In this document: one piece after another, positions 58,800 through 64,000 of the stretch
Layout of the letters: each line of letters starts with the position of its first letter
Position numbering within the stretch: the first letter of the stretch is position 1
Position numbers and translations under genes: made by a program
Source of the DNA: Hyphomicrobiales bacterium
GTDB taxonomy: Bacteria > Pseudomonadota > Alphaproteobacteria > Rhizobiales > Beijerinckiaceae
DNA length: 64,000 nucleotides
Assembly: GCA_900466745.1 (NCBI GenBank)
Contig: UBNE01000005.1
Span: 1 to 64,000 of the forward strand
Reading direction: 5' to 3'
The notes under the pieces: generated by a model
What the model was told of the DNA's origin: nothing
The model's input: only the letters and a program-made list of their open reading frames with translations
Database searches by the model: none

Positions 58800-59282
58800 T
58801 CAGGCGTCGCTATCGGCCTCTTCGCCGTCGATCTCGGGGTCGTCCTGCTCGGCCCCGGCCCTGGAGAGGCCCTTGGCCGCCTTGCGCAGCAGCTTGCGGA
58901 GCTGCTTGCGCTCCTTGCTGTCGAGCCTGTCGAGCAATTCCTCCTCGACATCGTTCCAGACCGCGTCGAGCTCGGCCGCCGTCTTCTGCCCCGCCTCGGT
59001 CAGCGCGACCTGGACCAGCCGCCCGTCGCGATTGCCGCCCTCGCGCGTCACCAGCCCCTGCAGGGACAGGCGCCCGATGGTCTTGGAGACGGTCGGCGGC
59101 TTGACCCGGAGCAGCGAGGCGAGCTCGCCCATCGTCATCGGCGCCGGCTGCAGCGCCTTCAGCGCCTGCTCCTGGCCGGGGAACAGGCCGAGCCCGTTCA
59201 GCCTTTCACCCATCCGCGAGCGATGCAGCCTTGCCGTGACGAGCAGGGCGCGACCGACACTTTTCTCGAGAGCCTTGCTCAT
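58800..59282 (-). CDS. MarR family transcriptional regulator
   Basis: The 160-residue product has a MarR winged helix: GLFPGQEQALKALQPAPMTMGELASLLRVKPPTVSKTIGRLSLQGLVTREGGNRDGRLVQVALTEAG at about residues 32-98. It has an acidic C-terminal tail (AEQDDPEIDGEEADSDA). MarR proteins repress efflux or catabolic genes until a small acid binds. The next gene, an EamA transporter, is on the same strand 26 bases downstream and is a likely target. The ATG at 59282 is the clear start. Confidence 0.93.
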   Translation of the reverse strand: MSKALEKSVGRALLVTARLHRSRMGERLNGLGLFPGQEQALKALQPAPMTMGELASLLRVKPPTVSKTIGRLSLQGLVTREGGNRDGRLVQVALTEAGQKTAAELDAVWNDVEEELLDRLDSKERKQLRKLLRKAAKGLSRAGAEQDDPEIDGEEADSDA

Positions 59283-59385
59283 CGGGCCATCCTTCGGACG
59301 AATCCTTGCGCGGATAAGGAAGACGCTTCGCCGGCTGCGTATTCGCCTGCGAAGATGACAGACAGATGACAGTCCGATGTCGGTC

Positions 59386-59967
59386 TTAAAAGACTGCGAG
59401 CCTGGCCGCGACTTTTTGCAGGAAGGCGGCGCGGCTTTCGGGCGTCGCGCGGTTCATGTCGTAATGCGCCAGATAGAGCGTGCGCGCCATCGGCCGGCAG
59501 ACCGCCCGCAGCGCCCGGCAGACCAGCCGCCGCGGCGGGTCCCCCATCAGGAAGGCGGTCCAGCGCGAGGCGCCATAGGTGGTCACCGCGGCGAGCTTGC
59601 GGATATGGCCGAGGGCCGGCGTCACCTTGCCCTGCGCCAGCTCGAAGGAGACGCCCGGCAGGAAGACCCGGTCGAAGAAGCCCTTGAGGATGGCCGGATA
59701 ACCGAAATTCCAGACCGGGAAGCACAGCACCAGCGCCTCGGCCCGCTTCACCCGCCCGACATAGGCGGCAACCGGCGCCGTGTTGCTCGCCGTGTCATGG
59801 TAGCCGCGCCGCTCCTCCCGGCTCAGCACCGGATCGAACCCCTCCGCATAGAGATCGCAATCGTCGACCTCGTGCCCCGCCGCCCTCAGGCTGGCGACGA
59901 CCGTCTCGTGGAGGGCGGCGCCGAAGCTTTCCGGCACGGGATGGGCGTAGAGGACGAGGACGCGCAT
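59386..59967 (-). CDS. NAD(P)H dehydrogenase (quinone)-like flavodoxin-fold protein
   Basis: The 193-residue product belongs to the flavodoxin-like NQO/MdaB family: MRVLVLYAHPVPESFGAALHETVVASLRAAGHEVDDCDLYAEGFDPVLS at the N-terminus and ALVLCFPVWNFGYPAILKGFFDRVFLPGVSFEL near residue 79-111, which binds FMN or FAD. It should reduce quinones or related compounds with NAD(P)H. It ends two bases before the FAD oxidase gene on the same strand, so it may be the last gene of that operon. Confidence 0.9.
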   Translation of the reverse strand: MRVLVLYAHPVPESFGAALHETVVASLRAAGHEVDDCDLYAEGFDPVLSREERRGYHDTASNTAPVAAYVGRVKRAEALVLCFPVWNFGYPAILKGFFDRVFLPGVSFELAQGKVTPALGHIRKLAAVTTYGASRWTAFLMGDPPRRLVCRALRAVCRPMARTLYLAHYDMNRATPESRAAFLQKVAARLAVF

Positions 59968-59969
59968 CC

Positions 59970-61394
59970 TTAGCCGACCCCGGCTTCGGCCAGGCTGCGG
60001 AACAGGAAGGTCTTGCCCGAGCGGTAGTCGTAGGACGGGTCTTCCCAGGCGATCATCTTGCCGGGGTTGAGCAGGCCCTGCGGGTCGGCCTCGCGCTTGA
60101 AGGCGAGCTGCGTCTCGTCGGTCTGCTTCATGCCCCCCTCCTCCAGCGTGTAGCGATGCGGATTGAAGATCGGCGCGCCCATCTCCTCATGGATGGCGAT
60201 GATCTCCTCCAGCCGCTCCTCGGAGGTGAAGCGGATCAGCGGCAGGCCGAAGCAAGTGATCTTGCCGTCGAAGCGCACGAATTCGAGATGCGCCGTGACC
60301 TCGTCGCCGAAGCGGGCATGGATCCTGTCGACCAGCTCGACCTGGTTGGGATAGGGATAGAGCACCTGCAGATAGGTGATCGCGGGGTCGACGCGCAGCG
60401 CCCTGAGCGTGGTGTGGTTCCAGCCGAGCTCGTAAGCCGGCGGCAGGCCCTTGGCGTCCGCCGGCGCGAGCCTGTCGGTACGCAACAGGAGTTCCGCGCC
60501 CTTGAAGCGGCGCGCATAGGCGCAGAGCGCATCGACGGCGAAATCGGCGGCCATGACGATGACGAGATGGCTGTCGCGCGGCAGGAACTTGCGATGGCGC
60601 AGGAAATAGTCGTGCGGTGCCGGCGCCGCGACGACGCAGAGGTTCTTCAGCGCCAGCCCGTCCTGCTCGCCCACCGCATTGGCGAATTCGGTCGCGGCGC
60701 GCAGGCTCTCGAAGCCGAGGATGACATCGACCCAATTGTAAGCGGGCCCGAGCGGCATCTCGACCTCGGTGATGATGCCGTTGGTGCCATAGGCATGCGC
60801 GACCTTGTGCAGGTCCTCGCCGGAAAATTCGAGGATGCGCGGGCTTCTCTCCATCGTCGCGACCTTGAGCCGGATGATGTTGCCCCAGTCGCGCAGGCCG
60901 CCCCATTTGATCGAGCCGACCCCGCCCGAGCCCCCGGCGATGAAGCCGCCGATCGAGGCCGTCTGGTAGGTCGAGGGGTGGAGCCGCAGTTCCTGGCGCG
61001 AATGCGCCCGCGTCTCGTCGTCGATCCGGGCCATGATCGCGCCGGGCTCGGCGACATAGCGGCCGGCGGCGATCTCCCTGACCTTGTTGAAGCCGGAGAG
61101 GTCGAGCAGCACGCCGCCCGAAAGCGGCATCGCCTGGCCGTAATTGCCGGTGCCGGTGCCGCGCGGCGTCACGGGGATGCCGAGTTCGTGGCAGGCGGCG
61201 AGCACCTGCACGACTTCCGCCTCGCTCACCGGCGAGACCACGATGTCGGCGACGACATGGTCGAGCTGGCGCTTCAGGATCGGCGAATACCAGAAGAAGT
61301 CGCGGCTCTTCTGCTTGACCAGCGCGGGGTTCTCCTCGGTGCGGATGCCGTCGAGGCGCGTTTTCAGCGTGGCGATGTCGTAGCGGGTCGTCAT
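59970..61394 (-). CDS. FAD-binding oxidoreductase (FAD-linked oxidase family)
   Basis: The 474-residue product has the VAO/PCMH-type FAD domain (about residues 40-220) with the flavin loop PVTPRGTGTGNYGQAMPLSGGVLLDLSGFNKV near 75-106. QTASIGGFIAGGSGGVGSIKWGGLRDWGNIIRLKV follows near 143-178, and the C-terminal cap ends DPQGLLNPGKMI near 440. Relatives include D-lactate and glycolate oxidases; the substrate is unknown. The ATG at 61394 overlaps the stop of the cytosine deaminase-like gene (ATGA), so the two are coupled. Confidence 0.9.
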   Translation of the reverse strand: MTTRYDIATLKTRLDGIRTEENPALVKQKSRDFFWYSPILKRQLDHVVADIVVSPVSEAEVVQVLAACHELGIPVTPRGTGTGNYGQAMPLSGGVLLDLSGFNKVREIAAGRYVAEPGAIMARIDDETRAHSRQELRLHPSTYQTASIGGFIAGGSGGVGSIKWGGLRDWGNIIRLKVATMERSPRILEFSGEDLHKVAHAYGTNGIITEVEMPLGPAYNWVDVILGFESLRAATEFANAVGEQDGLALKNLCVVAAPAPHDYFLRHRKFLPRDSHLVIVMAADFAVDALCAYARRFKGAELLLRTDRLAPADAKGLPPAYELGWNHTTLRALRVDPAITYLQVLYPYPNQVELVDRIHARFGDEVTAHLEFVRFDGKITCFGLPLIRFTSEERLEEIIAIHEEMGAPIFNPHRYTLEEGGMKQTDETQLAFKREADPQGLLNPGKMIAWEDPSYDYRSGKTFLFRSLAEAGVG

Positions 61395-62716
61395 GATACC
61401 TGGCCCATCAGATGGTCGAGTTCGCGGTAGTCCGGCAAGGTCCGGTCGATCGCTTGGCCGGCAACCAGCACGCTGCGGTCGGCCTGCGGCCGGGAGAAGA
61501 ATTCGGTCCAGTCGCGCGCCCGCGTCAGGACGAGATCGGCCGGCGCGCCGACAGCGACGACGCCGGCCTTCACGCCCATCGCCTCCGCCGGCGTCCGCGC
61601 CACCGCCCTGGCCCAGTTCGGCCCGGAATGGTCGAGCTGGAGGATGCGCGTTCCCTCCCGCAGCACCTCGACGAGATCGAGATCGCCATAGGCGTAGAAC
61701 GGGTCGCGCGTATTGTCGGAGGCGATCATCACCGGCACGCCGGCCGCCTTCAGCTCGTGGAGGGCGGTGACGCCGCGCCAGCGCGGCGTGCGGCCCGGCT
61801 GCCGGTCCTGCAGATACAGATTGCAGAGCGGCAGCGAGACCACGGCGATGCCGGCCTCGCGAACCTTGGCGATGATCCGCGCCGCGTCCTCGGGCGCCTG
61901 GAGCGAGAGCGAGCAGCAGTGCCCGCACAAGATCCTGCCCTCGAAGCGATGGCGCAAAGCCGCGTCGGCGATGCGCTCCAGCGAGCGCGCCGCCGGATCG
62001 TTGCTCTCGTCGACATGGAAATCGAGGTCGAAACCGTTCTCCATCGCCGCCCGGAACAGGATGTCGAGCGCCCGGTCGAGCTCCGGGATCATATAGGTGA
62101 CGCAGCCGAGCAGGCCGTCGCCATGCGCCTTCACCGCGGCGACCACCGCCGCCATATGGACCGGATCGAGCGCCTCCTCGGCGCCGAAGAGCGGCGAGGC
62201 CTGCAGGGCGATGCGTCCGGCCCATTCCGCCCGCAGCTCCGCATGGACCGGCCAGGAAATACCGATCTGCTTGCCAAGGGAATCGAGATGCGTCCGCATC
62301 GCTGCCGTGCCATGCGCGAAGGCGCAGCGCAGCGCGAAATCCATCCGCGCCCGCACGTCCCGCGCCGACCAGTTCGCCTCGCGATCGGCACCGACGGTCG
62401 CGAGCGCCCCCGGAAAGGTGCCGTCCGGATTGGGGCTGCGCGGCCAGATATGGCCCTTGTCGAGATGGGTGTGGCAGTCGACGAGGCGCGGCAGGGCGAT
62501 GCCGCCGTCGAGGCTCGAAACCGGCCCGTCCCCTGCGACTGACGCCCCTGCCGGCTCGATCGCCGCGATCCGCCCATCGGCGATGGCGAGATCGACGCGC
62601 GCGAGCCCGTCGCGACCGGCGGGAAATCCTTCGTCTTCGAGCAGGCAGGCGGGCAGGCGCAGATCGGCCAGGCGGAAGGCGGAGGCCCCGGGCAGGCGGG
62701 CAAAACCGGTCGTCAC
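61391..62716 (-). CDS. Cytosine deaminase-like amidohydrolase
   Basis: The 441-residue metal-dependent hydrolase shows the CodA-like motifs: LPRLVDCHTHLDKGHIWPR near residue 75 (HxH metal site), DLDFHVDESNDPAARSLERIADAALRH near 230, ILCGHCCSLSLQ near 262, and MIASDNTRDPFYAYGDLDLVEVLREG near 330 (catalytic Asp). Cytosine deaminases and related creatinine or hydantoin enzymes share this fold, so the substrate is open. I use the GTG at 62716, preceded by AGGGAC; the longer frame upstream lacks similarity. The FAD oxidase gene overlaps its stop. Confidence 0.88.
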   Translation of the reverse strand: MTTGFARLPGASAFRLADLRLPACLLEDEGFPAGRDGLARVDLAIADGRIAAIEPAGASVAGDGPVSSLDGGIALPRLVDCHTHLDKGHIWPRSPNPDGTFPGALATVGADREANWSARDVRARMDFALRCAFAHGTAAMRTHLDSLGKQIGISWPVHAELRAEWAGRIALQASPLFGAEEALDPVHMAAVVAAVKAHGDGLLGCVTYMIPELDRALDILFRAAMENGFDLDFHVDESNDPAARSLERIADAALRHRFEGRILCGHCCSLSLQAPEDAARIIAKVREAGIAVVSLPLCNLYLQDRQPGRTPRWRGVTALHELKAAGVPVMIASDNTRDPFYAYGDLDLVEVLREGTRILQLDHSGPNWARAVARTPAEAMGVKAGVVAVGAPADLVLTRARDWTEFFSRPQADRSVLVAGQAIDRTLPDYRELDHLMGQVS

Positions 62717-62906
62717 TGTGTCCCTGCCCTTCCTGGAAGCCACCCTCCACCCGTCGATACCGGGCAGCCCGCGGGCCCGCAAGCCGCGCCGCCCCCTCCT
62801 CCCCCGCCGATGCCGCCTGCGGCCATGCGGCCGTCGCATTCGGGCTTGTCCGGGCCGGCCGGATCGCGCATGAGGACGGCGTCATCACCAGCACGAGGTC
62901 GGATCC

Positions 62907-63767
62907 ATGACCGGCGAAGCCCGCATCATCGACGGCAAGGCCATCGCGGCCGCGCTCCGGGCCGAGATCGGCCGCGAGGTCGCGGCGATCAAGGCGGCGC
63001 GGGGCATCGTGCCCGGCCTCCATGTCGTCCTGGTCGGCGAAGACCCGGCGAGCAAGGTCTATGTCGCCTCGAAGGAGAAGCTCGCCGTCGAAGTCGGCAT
63101 GAATTCGGTCGCCCACCGGCTGCCGGCCGAGACGACCGAAGCGCAGCTCCTCGCCAAGCTCGCCGAGCTCAACGCCGACGACCATGTCGACGGCATCCTG
63201 GTCCAGCTCCCGCTGCCCAAGCATATCGACACCGGCCGCATCATCGATGCCATCGACCCCGCCAAGGATGTCGACGGCCTGCACCCGATCAATGCGGGCC
63301 TGCTCGCCGGCGGCAAGAAGGGGCTGGTCCCCTGCACGCCGCTCGGCTCCATGCTCCTGCTGAAGCAGGCTCTCCCCTCGCTATCCGGCCTCGATGCCGT
63401 CGTGATCGGCCGCTCCGAGCTGGTCGGCCGGCCGGTCGCGCAGCTCCTGCTCCAGGCCGACTGCACCGTCACCATCGCCCATTCGCGCACGCGCGATCTG
63501 CCCGCCGTAGTGAAGCGCGCCGATATCGTCATCGCCGCCGTCGGCCGCCCGCGCATGGTCAAGGGCGACTGGATCAAGCCCGGCGCGACCGTGATCGATG
63601 TCGGCATCAACCGCCTGCCCGATGGCAAGTTGACCGGCGACGTCGATTTCGCGGAAGCTGTGACGGTCGCAGGCGCGATCACCCCGGTCCCCGGCGGCGT
63701 CGGCCCGATGACGATCGCCTGCCTGCTGAAGAACACGCTGACGGCGTTCCACGCCCGGCGGGGCTGA
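62907..63767 (+). CDS. folD: Bifunctional methylenetetrahydrofolate dehydrogenase/cyclohydrolase
   Basis: The 286-residue cytosolic enzyme interconverts methylene-, methenyl- and formyl-tetrahydrofolate in one-carbon metabolism. It has [29 protein letters not shown] near residue 31 (with the catalytic Lys), [18 protein letters not shown] near 91, [16 protein letters not shown] near 117, [33 protein letters not shown] near 165 (NADP loop), and [20 protein letters not shown] near 260. It diverges from the cytosine deaminase-like gene. Confidence 0.97.
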   Translation: MTGEARIIDGKAIAAALRAEIGREVAAIKAARGIVPGLHVVLVGEDPASKVYVASKEKLAVEVGMNSVAHRLPAETTEAQLLAKLAELNADDHVDGILVQLPLPKHIDTGRIIDAIDPAKDVDGLHPINAGLLAGGKKGLVPCTPLGSMLLLKQALPSLSGLDAVVIGRSELVGRPVAQLLLQADCTVTIAHSRTRDLPAVVKRADIVIAAVGRPRMVKGDWIKPGATVIDVGINRLPDGKLTGDVDFAEAVTVAGAITPVPGGVGPMTIACLLKNTLTAFHARRG

Positions 63768-63812
63768 GCCCGCGACAGTCGTCGCACCGCTTCGGAAACG
63801 CATCCAAAAGAA

Positions 63813-63838
63813 AAGGAGCTGCAAGACTGCAGCTCCTT
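63813..63838. terminator. Hairpin between folD and lpdA
   Basis: AAGGAGCTGCA (63813-63823) and TGCAGCTCCTT (63828-63838) are exact arms around AGAC. The AAAAGAAAA stretch to the left becomes a T-tract on the minus strand, so it likely ends the lpdA transcript, and may also stop folD. Confidence 0.85.
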
Positions 63839-63892
63839 CGAAACCTCGTTCCTGCAGCAGGGCCGCGCCAGAAGCACGGCCCGCCGACCCGA

Positions 63893-64000
63893 TCACATAT
63901 GGATCGGGCGCTTGTCGACCGCGAGCGCGGCTTCCTTCACCGCCTCGGCCAGCGTCGGATGGGCATGGCAGGTGCGGGCAAGGTCCTCGGCCGAACCGCC
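63893..64000 (-). CDS. lpdA: Dihydrolipoamide dehydrogenase, C-terminal end (rest outside window)
   Basis: The last 35 codons of a minus-strand gene read ...[35 protein letters not shown] then TGA (63893-63895). HAHPTLAE is the hallmark of the dihydrolipoamide dehydrogenase dimer interface, where the His-Glu pair completes the partner's active site. The enzyme is the E3 component of 2-oxoacid dehydrogenase complexes. The gene continues beyond the right edge. Confidence 0.9.
   Translation of the reverse strand, partial: GGSAEDLARTCHAHPTLAEAVKEAALAVDKRPIHM

Noticed and set aside
59970-63284. An apparent 1104-codon protein covering the FAD oxidase and the amidohydrolase region
   Set aside because: The frame beyond 61394 lies out of frame with the real amidohydrolase gene and opposite folD; the FAD oxidase alone has normal length.
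1-64000. CRISPR arrays, tRNA or rRNA genes, prophage or insertion sequences
   Set aside because: I saw no regularly spaced direct repeats, no tRNA cloverleaf with a CCA-adjacent end, no rRNA segments and no transposase or integrase. This was a visual scan; tRNAscan-SE and an IS search would be decisive.

Overview
The window looks like chromosomal DNA of a high-GC alphaproteobacterium of the order Hyphomicrobiales (Rhizobiales), most like Bosea and its relatives. This placement is inferred from gene content, not from a database search. The supporting genes are RcdA (DUF1465) and TrcR (DUF1013) beside rpmE, a TTAA-N7-TTAA CtrA box, an alphaproteobacterial aa3-oxidase subunit IV, paired DUF465 proteins, an RpiR-type IolR with a fused IolC-DUF2090, and the many palindromic intergenic elements seen in this group. 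No prophage, insertion sequence, CRISPR array, rRNA or tRNA was found.

Layout. 1-9540: phosphoglycerate kinase and class II aldolase, a BenE-type transporter, a degenerate ThiE-like protein, a Sel1-repeat protein, an inositol-phosphatase family enzyme, then a MotA/TolQ-like and MotB/OmpA-like pair followed by a small cytochrome c. 9732-15383: an ABC exporter diverging from rpmE, then a cell-cycle neighbourhood (rcdA, DUF1192, quinone oxidoreductase, trcR). Between rcdA and DUF1192 lies a candidate small RNA with a CtrA box upstream and a strong terminator. 15478-25615: propionyl-CoA synthetase, a TauE-like transporter, an acyl-CoA ligase, YidB and GlsB-like stress proteins, two divergent DUF465 genes, purEK, rpsU, a TPR lipoprotein and an orphan cytochrome oxidase subunit IV. 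25909-36350: a YfcC-type transporter, an ABC1 kinase, then a leftward operon in which an AbrB/Doc toxin-antitoxin pair is translationally coupled to a beta-keto-acid cleavage enzyme and followed by peptidase T; then acyl-CoA ligases and a double PPC-domain protein.

36347-48387: an IclR regulator diverges from a TRAP transporter (fused DctQM plus DctP) and an SDR dehydrogenase. Next comes a myo-inositol catabolic cluster iolR-iolC-iolD-iolE-iolB. Two sites fitting the rhizobial IolR motif GGAA-N6-TTCC (one exact, one with a single mismatch) sit just before iolC. iolG and iolA are not in the window. 48388-64000: small lipoproteins, a PHA-granule-associated protein, DUF3830, 3-hydroxybutyrate dehydrogenase overlapping a patatin-like lipase, a Fur/Zur-type regulator, ispG, kup, a MarR/EamA pair, a flavodoxin-fold oxidoreductase, an FAD oxidase overlapping a cytosine-deaminase-like amidohydrolase, folD, and the last 35 codons of a dihydrolipoamide dehydrogenase gene at the right edge.

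At least five families of palindromic intergenic elements are scattered across the window, several present in two copies and mostly at the 3' ends of genes. The observations most worth following are the CtrA-box small RNA beside rcdA, the toxin-antitoxin pair coupled to metabolic genes, the non-flagellar MotAB-like pair with a cytochrome, and the tandem IolR operators.
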